A stretch of 64,000 nucleotides of DNA, taken from positions 106,519-170,518 of the forward strand of contig NZ_MRST01000027.1 in NCBI RefSeq assembly GCF_001902145.1, given 5' to 3'. This stretch comes from Pseudomonas fluorescens (GTDB lineage: Bacteria; Pseudomonadota; Gammaproteobacteria; Pseudomonadales; Pseudomonadaceae). Below the pieces are notes generated by a model that did no database searches, was not told where the DNA came from, and saw nothing but the letters and a program-made list of their open reading frames with translations. This document shows positions 8,297-18,112 of this stretch, in pieces. Numbering within the stretch: position 1 is the first letter of the stretch; the number at the start of each line of letters is the position of its first letter. The translations under genes and the position numbers were made by a program.

Positions 8297-9691
8297 TCAG
8301 ACTTGGGACTGGGCCCCCTCAAACCACTTGAGCTTCTCACGCAACACCACCACCTCACCCACGATCACCAATGTCGGCGCATGCACTTCATGCTCCGCCA
8401 CCATGCGCGGCAGGTCCGCCAGGGTGCCAGTGAACACGCGCTGGTTGGAGGTGGTGCCCTGCTGGATCAGCGCCGCTGGAGTATCTGCGGCACGCCCATG
8501 TTTGATCAACTGCTCGCAAATGATCGGCAAGCCAATCAAGCCCATGTAGAACACCAGGGTCTGTGAGGGGCCAACCAGGTCTTGCCAAGGCAAGTCCGAG
8601 GTACCGTTCTTCAAGTGCCCGGTAATAAACCGTACAGATTGGGCATAGTCGCGATGAGTCAGCGGAATCCCGGCATAGGCCGCGCAACCACTGGCTGCCG
8701 TAATACCCGGCACCACCTGGAACGGGATGCCGTGGGCCGCCAACTCTTCGATCTCTTCGCCACCACGACCAAAGATGAACGGGTCACCCCCCTTGAGGCG
8801 CAGCACGCGCTTGCCTTGCTTGGCCAGGTCTACCAGTTGCTGGTTGATCTGGTCCTGGGGCACCGCGTGATCGGCGCGACGCTTGCCGACGTACACGCGC
8901 TCGGCATCCCGACGGCACAGCTCCAAAATCGCCGGCGCAACCAAACGGTCGTACAGCACCACGTCGGCTTGCTGCATCAGACGCAATGCGCGGAAGGTCA
9001 GCAAATCCGGGTCGCCTGGGCCCGCACCCACCAGGTAAACCTCACCGGGCGCGTAAGGCGGCGCGCCGTTGACCTTTTCGATCAACAGGCGCTCGGCCTC
9101 CTCGCCCTGCCCGGCCAACTGGCGGTCGGCAATCGGGCCCTGGAACACCTCTTCCCAGAACGCCCGGCGTTGCTGCACATCCGGGTACAAACCTTTGACC
9201 TGAGCACGAAAACGCGCGGCCAGCCCAGCCAATTGACCGTAGGTCGAGGGAATCCAGGTTTCCAGCTTGGCGCGGATCAGCCGTGCCAGTACCGGTGCGT
9301 CACCGCCGCTGGAGACGGCAATCACCAAGGGTGAACGGTCGACAATCGCCGGGAAGATCACGCTGCACAACGCTGGTGCGTCCACCACATTGACCGGCAC
9401 GCAGCGACGCTTGGCATCACTGGATACTTGCGCATTCAGTGGCTCATCGTCAGTGGCCGCGATAATCAGGGTGCAACCGTCCAGGTCGGCCTCCTGATAA
9501 CCGCGCAACATCAGTTCCCCGCCACTGCCCAGCACCAGCTCACGCAGCTGGCTTTCGATCTGGGGAGCAACCACCCGCAACACCGCGCCGGCGTCGGCCA
9601 GCAGCCGGGATTTGCGCAAGGCAATCTCCCCACCACCGACGACCAACACACGATTGCCGCGCAGGTTATGAAACAGCGGCAGAAATTCCAT
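8297..9691 (-). CDS. cysG: Siroheme synthase CysG (trifunctional)
   Basis: 464 residues that convert uroporphyrinogen III to siroheme, the cofactor of sulfite and nitrite reductases. The N-terminal dehydrogenase/ferrochelatase half has the NAD-binding segment VLVVGGGEIALRK; the C-terminal SAM-dependent methyltransferase half starts near residue 217 with EVYLVGAGPGDPDLL and contains RLKGGDPFIFGRGGEE. The ATG directly abuts the serS stop, so the two genes are probably co-transcribed. Confidence 0.96.
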   Translation of the reverse strand: MEFLPLFHNLRGNRVLVVGGGEIALRKSRLLADAGAVLRVVAPQIESQLRELVLGSGGELMLRGYQEADLDGCTLIIAATDDEPLNAQVSSDAKRRCVPVNVVDAPALCSVIFPAIVDRSPLVIAVSSGGDAPVLARLIRAKLETWIPSTYGQLAGLAARFRAQVKGLYPDVQQRRAFWEEVFQGPIADRQLAGQGEEAERLLIEKVNGAPPYAPGEVYLVGAGPGDPDLLTFRALRLMQQADVVLYDRLVAPAILELCRRDAERVYVGKRRADHAVPQDQINQQLVDLAKQGKRVLRLKGGDPFIFGRGGEEIEELAAHGIPFQVVPGITAASGCAAYAGIPLTHRDYAQSVRFITGHLKNGTSDLPWQDLVGPSQTLVFYMGLIGLPIICEQLIKHGRAADTPAALIQQGTTSNQRVFTGTLADLPRMVAEHEVHAPTLVIVGEVVVLREKLKWFEGAQSQV

Positions 9692-10972
9692 TTAGCGGAT
9701 GACCTCAACGCCCGCCATGTACGGCTTGAGCACCTCAGGTACACGGATCGAACCGTCCGCCTGCTGGTAGTTTTCCAGCACGGCCACCAGGGTACGGCCT
9801 ACGGCCAGGCCCGAACCGTTGAGGGTATGCACCAGCTCCGGCTTGCCGGTTTCCGGGTTGCGGAAACGCGCCTGCATGCGACGGGCCTGGAAGTCACCGC
9901 AGTTGGAGCACGACGAAATCTCGCGGTATTTGTCCTGGCTCGGCACCCACACTTCCAGGTCGTAGGTTTTCACGGCGCTGAAGCCCATATCGCCCGTGCA
10001 CAGGGCCAGTACGCGGTAAGGCAGCTCCAGCAGCTGCAGCACGCGCTCGGCGTTGGCAGTCAGGCCTTCCAGGGCTTCCATGGAGGTCGACGGTTCTACT
10101 ACCTGGACCATTTCAACCTTGTCGAACTGATGCTGGCGGATCATGCCACGGGTGTCGCGACCCGACGCGCCGGCTTCGCTACGGAAGCACGGGCTGTGAG
10201 CAACCAGCTTCAACGGCAGTTGCTTGGCGTCGAGGATTTCGCCGGCGACGATATTGGTCAGCGACACTTCGGCGGTCGGGATCAGGTACAGGTCGGCTTC
10301 GCCGTCGCGGCTGATCTTGAACAGGTCTTCTTCGAATTTCGGCAGTTGGCTGGTGCCCATCAACGCCGGCGCCTGAACCAGGTACGGGGTGTAGGCCTCT
10401 TCATAACCGTGCTCGCCGGTGTGCAGGTTGATCATGAACTGCGCCAGTGCACGGTGCATGCGCGCAATCGGGCCGCGCAGCAAGGCAAAGCGTGCGCCGG
10501 ACATTTTTGCCGCGGTTTCAAAATCCAGGCCACCGGTCAATTCGCCCAGGGCGACGTGGTCCTTGATCTCGAAATCGAAGGCTTTGGGTGTGCCCCAGCG
10601 GCGCACTTCGACGTTGCCTTCTTCATCTTCGCCGACCGGCACAGATTCGTGGGGCAGGTTCGGAATGCCCAGCAGGATCGAATCCAATTGGGTCTGAATG
10701 CCTTCCAGCTCGATTTTGCCGTCGGACAGCTCAGTGCCCATGCGCTCGACATCCGCCATCAACGGCGCGATGTCTTCACCGCGCTGCTTGGCCTGGCCGA
10801 TGGACTTGGAGCGCGCATTACGTTCAGCCTGCAGTGCTTCGGTGCGGGTCTGGACGGTCTTGCGCTGTTCTTCCAGCGCTTCGATGCGCGCAACATCCAA
10901 GGCAAAGCCACGGGATGCCAGGCGGTCCGCTACGTCCTGAAGGTTGCTACGTAACAGTTTGGAATCGAGCAT
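9692..10972 (-). CDS. serS: Seryl-tRNA synthetase
   Basis: A 426-residue class II synthetase that charges tRNA-Ser and tRNA-Sec-type acceptors with serine. It starts MLDSKLLRSN and has the N-terminal coiled-coil arm that contacts the tRNA long variable arm, followed by the class II catalytic core with motif 2 around PCFRSEAGASGRDTRGMIR and motif 3 near the C-terminus (GSGLAVGRTLVAVLEN). It sits upstream of cysG with no gap and downstream of crcB by 15 bases. Confidence 0.97.
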   Translation of the reverse strand: MLDSKLLRSNLQDVADRLASRGFALDVARIEALEEQRKTVQTRTEALQAERNARSKSIGQAKQRGEDIAPLMADVERMGTELSDGKIELEGIQTQLDSILLGIPNLPHESVPVGEDEEGNVEVRRWGTPKAFDFEIKDHVALGELTGGLDFETAAKMSGARFALLRGPIARMHRALAQFMINLHTGEHGYEEAYTPYLVQAPALMGTSQLPKFEEDLFKISRDGEADLYLIPTAEVSLTNIVAGEILDAKQLPLKLVAHSPCFRSEAGASGRDTRGMIRQHQFDKVEMVQVVEPSTSMEALEGLTANAERVLQLLELPYRVLALCTGDMGFSAVKTYDLEVWVPSQDKYREISSCSNCGDFQARRMQARFRNPETGKPELVHTLNGSGLAVGRTLVAVLENYQQADGSIRVPEVLKPYMAGVEVIR

Positions 10973-10987
10973 GTCGGTCTCTCGTTA

Positions 10988-11362
10988 TCAAAGTTTGGTC
11001 AAGGACAGGCCAGCCCAGGTGGCGAGCAGCCCGCCGAATACGCTGATGGCCGCATAGCCAATCGCCAGCGGCACTTGCCCGCTTTCCAGCAGGCGCACGG
11101 TATCCAGTGAAAAGGATGAAAAAGTCGTCAGGCCGCCAAGAAAGCCAACCATCAGGCCGGCACGTACCTCGACAGGCACTTCCGGGCGTAACAAAAACAG
11201 GCCGTATAACACGCCGATCAGCAGGCAGCCCACGATATTAACGGCGAGCGTCGCCGTATAGAAGTGTTTCGGCCAATTGGCGTTGATCCAATTGCCGGTG
11301 GCGAAGCGCAACAGCGTCCCGGCAATACCCCCCACCGAGACGGCGACCACCAAAGGAATCAT
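10988..11362 (-). CDS. crcB: Fluoride channel CrcB/Fluc
   Basis: A 124-residue four-helix membrane protein that forms a dual-topology dimeric fluoride exporter. The family motifs GGIAGTLLRF (N-terminus) and GFLGGLTTFSSFSLDT (with the Phe box and sodium site) are present. The start overlaps the rarA stop by four bases (ATGA). I saw no fluoride riboswitch upstream, consistent with its place inside an operon. Confidence 0.95.
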   Translation of the reverse strand: MIPLVVAVSVGGIAGTLLRFATGNWINANWPKHFYTATLAVNIVGCLLIGVLYGLFLLRPEVPVEVRAGLMVGFLGGLTTFSSFSLDTVRLLESGQVPLAIGYAAISVFGGLLATWAGLSLTKL

Positions 11363-12684
11363 GATTTTCTCCGCTGCCGGGGGCTCAGACGGTCGAGCGT
11401 GGCCAGGTGATTGAGCTTTTCACCGATCTTCAGCTCCAGGCCACGGGGCACCGGCTGGTAGAACGGCTGCGGCTCCAGCTCATCCGGGAAGTAGTCTTCG
11501 CCGGCCGCGTAGGCGTCCGGCTCATCGTGGGCATAACGGTATTCATCACCGTAGCCCAGTTGCTTCATCAGCTTGGTCGGCGCGTTGCGCAGGTGCAGCG
11601 GCACTTCGAGGGAACCATGCTCGGCGGCCGCACGCAGGGCCGACTTGAAGCCCATGTACACCGCGTTGCTTTTCGGCGCGCAGGCCAGGTAAGTGATGGC
11701 CTGGGCCACCGCCAGCTCGCCTTCCGGGCTGCCGAGGCGCTCCTGCACCTCCCAGGCGGCCAGGCACAGGCTCAGGGCGCGCGGGTCGGCATTGCCGATG
11801 TCTTCGCTGGCCATGCGCACCACACGACGCGCCAGGTACAGCGGGTCGCAACCGCCATCGATCATGCGCGCAAACCAATACAGCGCGCCATCAGGGTTGG
11901 AACCGCGTACGGATTTGTGCAGCGCGGAAATCTGGTCGTAGAAGGCTTCGCCGCCCTTGTCGAAACGCCGGCGTGTGTCACCGAGCAAGCTTTGCAACAG
12001 GTCGACGCCAATCTCGCCGCCGTCTTCGGCCAGGTCGGAGGCGTTCTCCAGCAGGTTGAGAAAGCGGCGCCCGTCGCCATCGGCGGCGGTCAGCAAAATC
12101 TTGAAGCCTTCATCGCTGAGGCTCAGCTGGCGCTTGCCCAGGCCCCTGTCTTCGCTCAAGGCACGGTGCAGCAGCTTTTGCATCGCCGCTTCATCCAGGC
12201 TCTTGAGCACATAGACCCGTGCCCGTGACAACAAGGCGTTGTTCAATTCAAAGGAAGGGTTTTCAGTGGTGGCGCCGATAAAGATCAGCGTACCGTCCTC
12301 GACATAAGGCAGGAACGCATCCTGCTGCGACTTGTTGAAGCGATGCACTTCGTCGACGAACAGGATCGTACGCTTGCCATATTGCCCAGCCTGCTGCTTG
12401 GCGACTTCCACCGCCTGGCGGATCTCCTTGACGCCGGCGAGCACCGCCGAGACCGTTTCAAAGTGCGCGTCCGAGACTTTCGCCAGCAACCGCGCGAGGG
12501 TGGTCTTGCCCACGCCCGGCGGCCCCCAGAAAATCATCGAATGCAGCGCACCCTGCTCCAGGGCTTCACGCAAGGGCTTGCCGCGAGCGAGCAGGTGTTC
12601 CTGACCGACGTACTCATCCAGGTTGGTCGAACGCAAGCGCGCGGCCAACGGCTGGGCAATCGGGTCACTTCGAAACAGATCCAT
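11359..12684 (-). CDS. rarA: Replication-associated recombination protein RarA (MgsA) AAA+ ATPase
   Basis: A 441-residue AAA+ protein of the clamp-loader family that acts at stalled replication forks. Walker A is GPPGVGKTTLA near residue 53, Walker B is ILFVDEVHRFNKSQQDAFLP, and sensor I is GATTENPSFELN. The C-terminal tetramerisation domain is complete. It is followed by crcB with a 4-base overlap and preceded by lolA with a 27-base gap, in the usual Pseudomonas order. Confidence 0.96.
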   Translation of the reverse strand: MDLFRSDPIAQPLAARLRSTNLDEYVGQEHLLARGKPLREALEQGALHSMIFWGPPGVGKTTLARLLAKVSDAHFETVSAVLAGVKEIRQAVEVAKQQAGQYGKRTILFVDEVHRFNKSQQDAFLPYVEDGTLIFIGATTENPSFELNNALLSRARVYVLKSLDEAAMQKLLHRALSEDRGLGKRQLSLSDEGFKILLTAADGDGRRFLNLLENASDLAEDGGEIGVDLLQSLLGDTRRRFDKGGEAFYDQISALHKSVRGSNPDGALYWFARMIDGGCDPLYLARRVVRMASEDIGNADPRALSLCLAAWEVQERLGSPEGELAVAQAITYLACAPKSNAVYMGFKSALRAAAEHGSLEVPLHLRNAPTKLMKQLGYGDEYRYAHDEPDAYAAGEDYFPDELEPQPFYQPVPRGLELKIGEKLNHLATLDRLSPRQRRKS

Positions 12685-12711
12685 GGGCAGCGTTTGAAAC
12701 CTCTGGGCAGT

Positions 12712-13335
12712 TTATTCCTGGATCACGTCGGCACCCTTGGGGATGTCGAACTTGAACTTGGACGCGGGCACCGGCTGGTTGGCCTTGACCCCGGAGAACA
12801 GGATATCGGTGCGCTGGCCGACGCTGTCGACCAGGCGCATGTTGTTGATCACGCCGTTGCCGAACGACAGGGACAGCGTGTCAAACAACGTGTCCTTGGA
12901 TTTTGGCTTGAGGGTGAACTCGATGACGTTGCTGGTCTGCTTGGAGGTGATGTCGAAGCTGTCGTTGATTTTCGACACGTCCCCCGACAGCAACAGTGCC
13001 GGGGTCTGGTTCAGGCGTGGATCGAGCTTCTTGATGGTCGCCTGCTCCAGGTCCGGGTCCCACAGCGTGACTTTCTGGCCGTCGGAAACGATGGTCTGCT
13101 CCGCCTTGCCTTCAGTGTGCCAGTAGAACAGCCCAGGGCGCTGTACGGCCATTTCACCGGCGGTTTCCTGCAACTGGGTGCCGCCGGCATCCAGGGTCAG
13201 CTGGGAGAAGCGCGCAGTGAGGGTCTGGGATTTGTCCAACAGGTTCTTCAGGCTGGCGACGGAAGCCGGGTCAGCGTGAGCCGAAACAGCGGTCAGGGCC
13301 AGGGCCGGCAACAACAGCATGCGGATAAAGCGCAT
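12712..13335 (-). CDS. lolA: Outer-membrane lipoprotein carrier protein LolA
   Basis: A 207-residue periplasmic chaperone that takes lipoproteins from LolCDE at the inner membrane to LolB. The signal peptide MRFIRMLLLPALALTAVSAHA is followed by a LolA barrel with segments such as LTARFSQLTLDAGG and RPGLFYWHTEG. The start at 13335 has GAGGA 5 bases upstream; an in-frame ATG at 13347 lies before that site. The gene is 54 bases downstream of ftsK. Confidence 0.94.
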   Translation of the reverse strand: MRFIRMLLLPALALTAVSAHADPASVASLKNLLDKSQTLTARFSQLTLDAGGTQLQETAGEMAVQRPGLFYWHTEGKAEQTIVSDGQKVTLWDPDLEQATIKKLDPRLNQTPALLLSGDVSKINDSFDITSKQTSNVIEFTLKPKSKDTLFDTLSLSFGNGVINNMRLVDSVGQRTDILFSGVKANQPVPASKFKFDIPKGADVIQE

Positions 13336-13389
13336 GGGAGTCCTCATTGAGTAGTCAGGGCACGCCGCGTGTTGCCACGCGGCGCGGAA

Positions 13390-15798
13390 TCAGTCGCGCA
13401 TCTGCCCGGGGGCGATGACTTCACGCGAGCCATTGGTGTTCATTGCAGTCACGACGCCGGCCATTTCCATGGCTTCGATCATGCGGGCGGCGCGGTTGTA
13501 GCCGATTTTAAGCTTGCGCTGCACCGCCGAAATCGAGGCACGGCGGCTTTCCAGTACGAAAGCCACGGCTTCGTCGTAGAGCGCGTCGGTTTCAGCATCA
13601 TCGTCGCCACCGCTGCTGCCACCGTCGAAGCCGCTGCCGGCCTCTTCCACGCCAGCGAGAATGTCGTCGTTATATTCCGGCGCGCCGCGCAGTTTCCAGG
13701 CTTCGACCACACGGTGGACTTCGTCATCGGAAACGAAGGCGCCATGCACGCGAATCGGCAGGCTGGTCCCGGGCGGCATGTACAACATGTCACCGTGGCC
13801 CAGCAGTTGCTCGGCGCCACCCTGGTCGATGATGGTGCGCGAGTCGATCTTGCTGGAGACCTGGAACGCCATGCGCGTCGGGATGTTGGCCTTGATCAGG
13901 CCGGTGATCACGTCCACCGACGGCCGCTGTGTCGCGAGGATCAGGTGGATACCCGCCGCTCGCGCCTTCTGGGCGATACGGGCGATCAGCTCTTCGACCT
14001 TCTTGCCGACGATCATCATCATGTCGGCAAATTCATCGACCACCACCACGATGGTCGGCAGCTTGGTCAGCAGTGGTGCTTCATCGTGAATGCTTTCGCG
14101 CTTGTACAGCGGGTCGGTCAGCGGTGTGCCGGCGTCCTGGGCTTCCTTGACCTTGGCGTTGAAGCCCGACAGGTTCCGCACGCCCATCTTCGCCATGAGC
14201 TTGTAGCGGCGCTCCATCTCGGCAACGCTCCAGCGCAGGGCGTTGGCGGCGTCCTTCATGTCGGTAACCACCGGGCACAGCAGGTGCGGGATGCCTTCGT
14301 AGATCGACAGTTCCAACATCTTCGGGTCGATCATGATCAGCTTGGCGTCATCCGGCCCGGACTTGAACAGGATCGACAGGATCATGGCGTTCACACCCAC
14401 CGACTTACCGGAACCAGTGGTACCGGCTACCAGCAGGTGCGGCATTTTCGCCAGGTCGGTAATCACCGGCTTGCCGCCGATGTCATGGCCGAGCGCCAGG
14501 GTGACCGGCGATTTGAAGTTGTCGTATTCCGGCGTCGACAGCACTTCGGAGAACCGCACGATCTGGCGGTCTTCGTTGGGAATCTCGATACCCACGGTGG
14601 TCTTGCCCGGGATCACTTCCACCACGCGCACGCTGGTCACGGCCAGGGAACGTGCCAAGTCTTTGGCCAGGTTGGAAATGCGGCTGACTTTCACCCCGGC
14701 GGCCGGTTGGATTTCGTAACGGGTAATCACCGGGCCCGGATGGATCGAGTCCACCGACACTTCGACGCCGAATTCCTTGAGCTTGATTTCCAGCAGGTGG
14801 CCGACGGCCGCCAGGGATTCGGGGGAATAGTTGAGTTGTTTCTTTTCGGCCGGGTCCAGAATCGAGATCGGCGGCAAGGTGCCTTCGACGGCGCTGTCGA
14901 TAAACAGCGGCGCCTGTTTCTCTTTTTGCACGCGATGGCTGGGTTCCGGCGCCTTGGGCGGTGCCGGGGCGATCACGGGCGGCACCTGCTTTTCACGGTC
15001 CGACATGTGCTTGCTCAGGGCCTGTTCGCGCTCGATCAAGCGCTCCTTGACCTTGGCTTGCTCGCGCCGATCCGGCGTGCTGGGAGCCACCACCTCGTTG
15101 ACACGGATGTCAACCTCACGCAACTGCGCAACCATCTGCTTGCGCTCGACACGGGCGGCCCACCAGCGGTTGGCGGCGCCCTGGAACAATTCGAACAGGT
15201 CGAGAGTGATCTTGCCGGTCACATCCATCACCTTGAACCATGACAGGTCGGTGAACACTGTGAGGCCGAACAGGAACAGCGCGATGAACATCAGGGTGCT
15301 GCCCTGGATATTCAGGGTCCTGCGCGCCAGGTCGCCAAGACTTTCGCCCAGAGCCCCGCCAGCGCCCGCCGGCAGGCCGGTCGGTGCATGGAAGTGGATA
15401 TGCGCCAGCGCCGCGCCCGACAGTACCAGGAACACCAGGCCGATCAGGCGCCAGGAGAACAGCCAACCGCTCCACTGCCACGGCTCGTGACGCTGGCGGA
15501 AGATCTGCCAGGTCTTGATCGCCAGCAACAGCGGGAAAATGTAGGCGAAGTAACCCAGGATCATGAAGAGGATATCGGCGCTGTAGGAACCTACAGGGCC
15601 ACCGAAATTCTGCACGTCATCGATCTTGCTGTTATGGCTCCAGCCCGGATCGTCCTTGCCATAGGTCAGCAAGGCCATCATCAGGAACAGGCACAGCGCA
15701 CCGATGGCAATCAGTGCGCCTTCCTTGAGTCGGTAATGCAGGTGCTGGCGCCAGGCCGGTACGACTGCTGCTTTAGGTGCTGCGGCGGATTTCTTCAA
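13390..15798 (-). CDS. ftsK: DNA translocase FtsK
   Basis: An 802-residue septal DNA pump that segregates the chromosome terminus and activates XerCD at dif. Four membrane helices fall within about residues 27-185, then a short linker. The RecA-like motor has Walker A GTTGSGKSVGVN and Walker B TIVVVVDEFADMM, and a C-terminal winged-helix gamma domain (SISAVQRKLKIGYNRAARMIE) reads KOPS sites. The start is TTG at 15796-15798, giving the family-typical MKKSAAAPK; the nearest AGGA is 11 bases upstream, so initiation may be weak. See the palindrome at 15853-15872. Confidence 0.95.
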   Translation of the reverse strand: MKKSAAAPKAAVVPAWRQHLHYRLKEGALIAIGALCLFLMMALLTYGKDDPGWSHNSKIDDVQNFGGPVGSYSADILFMILGYFAYIFPLLLAIKTWQIFRQRHEPWQWSGWLFSWRLIGLVFLVLSGAALAHIHFHAPTGLPAGAGGALGESLGDLARRTLNIQGSTLMFIALFLFGLTVFTDLSWFKVMDVTGKITLDLFELFQGAANRWWAARVERKQMVAQLREVDIRVNEVVAPSTPDRREQAKVKERLIEREQALSKHMSDREKQVPPVIAPAPPKAPEPSHRVQKEKQAPLFIDSAVEGTLPPISILDPAEKKQLNYSPESLAAVGHLLEIKLKEFGVEVSVDSIHPGPVITRYEIQPAAGVKVSRISNLAKDLARSLAVTSVRVVEVIPGKTTVGIEIPNEDRQIVRFSEVLSTPEYDNFKSPVTLALGHDIGGKPVITDLAKMPHLLVAGTTGSGKSVGVNAMILSILFKSGPDDAKLIMIDPKMLELSIYEGIPHLLCPVVTDMKDAANALRWSVAEMERRYKLMAKMGVRNLSGFNAKVKEAQDAGTPLTDPLYKRESIHDEAPLLTKLPTIVVVVDEFADMMMIVGKKVEELIARIAQKARAAGIHLILATQRPSVDVITGLIKANIPTRMAFQVSSKIDSRTIIDQGGAEQLLGHGDMLYMPPGTSLPIRVHGAFVSDDEVHRVVEAWKLRGAPEYNDDILAGVEEAGSGFDGGSSGGDDDAETDALYDEAVAFVLESRRASISAVQRKLKIGYNRAARMIEAMEMAGVVTAMNTNGSREVIAPGQMRD

Positions 15799-16274
15799 AA
15801 CGGGTCTATTCCTGCGCCTTTAGCGCGTCCATCTGTTGAATGACTACACACGACTGTTCTATCCGGAACAGTTGAAAAATGAACGAATGTTGCTGAATCT
15901 ACTTTTAACACCCGGTGACGGATAGGTGAAATGGCGATAACGCCACAATGGCCGCATTGTACGGGTTTGCGTGCGCGATGCCACACACTTGCCCTTCACC
16001 TGACTGCACGGACAATTTGAGCATGCATTACCTTTGCTGACAAAGGCTTATGAGCTGTATTTAGCAATCCAGGCCAGCTTGGCAAATGGCCGGTATGCGC
16101 CAGACCCGATTACGACCACACCCTGTGTACAGAGTTGCAGAAACACTCGTGCATGCTAATCCTCGTCAATAGCCTATTCGGGCTGGCCCCATGGCGCAGG
16201 GTCGTCAATAATCAACGCTTGCGGTGCAGGTGCATGACCTGCCACTCCCCTCCCCTTCCCTAAGCCTGGATGCC
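15799..16274. other. Intergenic region between ftsK and aat
   Basis: 476 bases between divergent genes. A candidate -10 for ftsK (TACAAT on the minus strand) is at 15956-15961. A perfect palindrome lies at 15853-15872. P. aeruginosa carries trxB1 between these two genes; nothing like it is present here. No convincing small gene or RNA was seen. Confidence 0.6.
15853..15872 (-). promoter_or_regulatory. Palindrome upstream of ftsK, possible operator
   Basis: ACTGTTC (15853-15859) and GAACAGT (15866-15872) are perfect inverted arms around TATCCG. The core has the form CTGT-N10-ACAG. LexA sites normally have CTGT-N8-ACAG, so it is two bases too long for a standard SOS box. It lies about 55 bases before the ftsK start and downstream of the candidate -10. 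Confidence 0.4.
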
Positions 16275-16955
16275 ATGCTGACCTGGTTACAACGCGACAC
16301 CCTGACGTTCCCTCCCTTGGCCAAGGCCATGCGCGAACCCAACGGCCTGCTCGCCGCCGGTGGCGACCTGTCGGCCGAACGATTGATCCAGGCCTACCGC
16401 CATGGCTGCTTCCCCTGGTTCTCCGAAGGCCAGCCTATCCTCTGGTGGTCGCCAGACCCGCGCACAGTGATTTTCCCCGACGAGCTGCATGTTTCCCGCA
16501 GCCTGGGCAAATTATTGCGCCAGCAGCGCTATACCGTGACCTTCGACCAGGATTTCGCCGCCGTCATCCAAGCCTGCGCCGCGCCCCGTGCCTACGCCGA
16601 TGGCACCTGGATCACCGAAAGTATCCAGAAGGCTTATCTGGAGCTGCACCAGCGCGGCTACGCGCATTCCGTCGAGGTCTGGGACCAGGGCGAACTGGTG
16701 GGCGGCCTGTATGGCCTGGCGATGGGCCAGTTGTTTTTTGGCGAGTCCATGTTCAGCCGCGCCGACAACGCCTCCAAATTCGGCTTCGCCACATTGACCC
16801 GGCAACTGCAAGCCTGGGGATTTGTGCTGATCGATTGCCAGATGCCCAACGATCATCTGCACAGCCTGGGTGCCCGCGGTATACCCCGCAGCGTCTTCGC
16901 TGACTTCCTGCATAAACATCTGGACCAACCCAACGCTGGGCCGTGGGTTTCCTAG
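16275..16955 (+). CDS. aat: Leucyl/phenylalanyl-tRNA--protein transferase Aat
   Basis: A 226-residue GNAT-fold enzyme that adds Leu or Phe from charged tRNA to proteins with N-terminal Lys or Arg, creating N-degrons read by ClpS. The family blocks PNGLLAAGGDLS, YRHGCFPWF, PILWWSPDPR and GGLYGLAMGQLFFGESMFS are all present. The start MLTWLQRDTL matches the family; a longer GTG start at 16224 adds unrelated sequence. It is followed by bpt after 56 bases. Confidence 0.95.
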   Translation: MLTWLQRDTLTFPPLAKAMREPNGLLAAGGDLSAERLIQAYRHGCFPWFSEGQPILWWSPDPRTVIFPDELHVSRSLGKLLRQQRYTVTFDQDFAAVIQACAAPRAYADGTWITESIQKAYLELHQRGYAHSVEVWDQGELVGGLYGLAMGQLFFGESMFSRADNASKFGFATLTRQLQAWGFVLIDCQMPNDHLHSLGARGIPRSVFADFLHKHLDQPNAGPWVS

Positions 16956-17011
16956 GCGACTTTCGCGCACGTGGCTTACACTTATTTCAAAGCTTATCCC
17001 GAGGGTTGATC

Positions 17012-17719
17012 ATGACCGAGCTGGCGCGCTTGAAGTTCTATGCCACTCAAGCCCACTCATGCAGCTATCTGCCCGACGAGCAGGCCACCACGCTGTTCCT
17101 CGATCCCAGCCAGCCCATGGACGTGTATGTGTATGCCGACCTGTCCGAGATGGGCTTCCGGCGCAGCGGCGACCACCTGTACCGCCCCCATTGCCAGAAC
17201 TGCAATGCCTGCGTACCCGCGCGCATCCCGGTTGCGCAATTTTTGCCAGACCGCAATCAGAAGCGCATTCTCAAGCGCAACGCTGACCTGACGGTACACG
17301 CCACCAAACCCCAATACAGCGAAGAATATTTCGATCTCTACCAACGCTATATCGAACAGCGTCATGCAGACGGCGATATGTATCCGCCCAGCCGCGACCA
17401 GTTTTCCACGTTCCTGGTGCGTGACCTGCCTTTTTCGCGTTTCTACGAGTTCCGCCTCGACGGCCGCCTGCTGGCCGTGGCGGTGACCGACCTGCTGCCC
17501 AACGGCCTCTCGGCGGTGTACACCTTCTATGAACCGACCGAAGAGCGCCGCAGCCTCGGGCGCTTCGCCATCCTATGGCAAATAGGCGAAGCGCTGCGCC
17601 TGGAGCTGGAAGCGGTGTACCTCGGATACTGGATCAAGAACTGCAAAAAGATGAACTACAAGACCCAATATCGGCCCATTGAGCTGCTGATTAATCAAAG
17701 ATGGGTCACGCTTAACTAG
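17012..17719 (+). CDS. bpt: Aspartate/glutamate leucyltransferase Bpt
   Basis: A 235-residue arginyltransferase-family (ATE1-like) enzyme that attaches Leu to proteins with N-terminal Asp or Glu, the second branch of the bacterial N-degron pathway. The Cys-rich motif [14 protein letters not shown] is near residues 65-78, and [14 protein letters not shown] near the C-terminus is also characteristic. The start at 17012 ([10 protein letters not shown]) follows GAGGG. It lies between aat and infA on the same strand. Confidence 0.94.
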
Positions 17720-17819
17720 AACCCCTTGGCTTGAACACCCTTTTTCGGGCACAATGCACGCCGCTTTTGCCTGGCGCAGTTGCACCGGGCCATTCACTGG
17801 ATACCGAGGGCTTTACTGC

Positions 17820-18038
17820 ATGTCGAAAGAAGACAGCTTCGAAATGGAAGGCACTGTCGTCGACACCCTGCCCAACACCATGTTTCGCGTGGAGTTGGAA
17901 AATGGGCACGTCGTAACCGCGCATATCTCCGGCAAGATGCGCAAGAACTACATTCGTATTCTTACCGGTGACAAAGTGCGCGTCGAGCTGACGCCCTATG
18001 ACTTGAGCAAAGGGCGCATCACTTACCGCGCTCGCTAA
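17820..18038 (+). CDS. infA: Translation initiation factor IF-1
   Basis: A 72-residue S1/OB-fold protein that binds the ribosomal A site during initiation. The sequence is canonical ([19 protein letters not shown] at the start, GRITYRAR at the end). GAGGG lies 10 bases upstream of the ATG. It is followed directly by a strong intrinsic terminator. Confidence 0.97.
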
Positions 18039-18050
18039 GCAAGTCAATAC

Positions 18051-18078
18051 AAAACGCCCGGTTATGCCGGGCGTTTTT
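18051..18078 (+). terminator. Intrinsic terminator after infA
   Basis: ACGCCCGG and CCGGGCGT arms around TTATG, preceded by AAAA and followed by TTTTT. Confidence 0.93.
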
Positions 18079-18112
18079 GTGTGCGCAGGATTTAACAGTC
18101 ACTACTTGCCCC

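Noticed and set aside
15799..16274. Loss of trxB between ftsK and aat
   Set aside because: P. aeruginosa has trxB1 here, but as far as I recall other Pseudomonas such as P. putida lack it at this place, so this is probably lineage variation, not a deletion.
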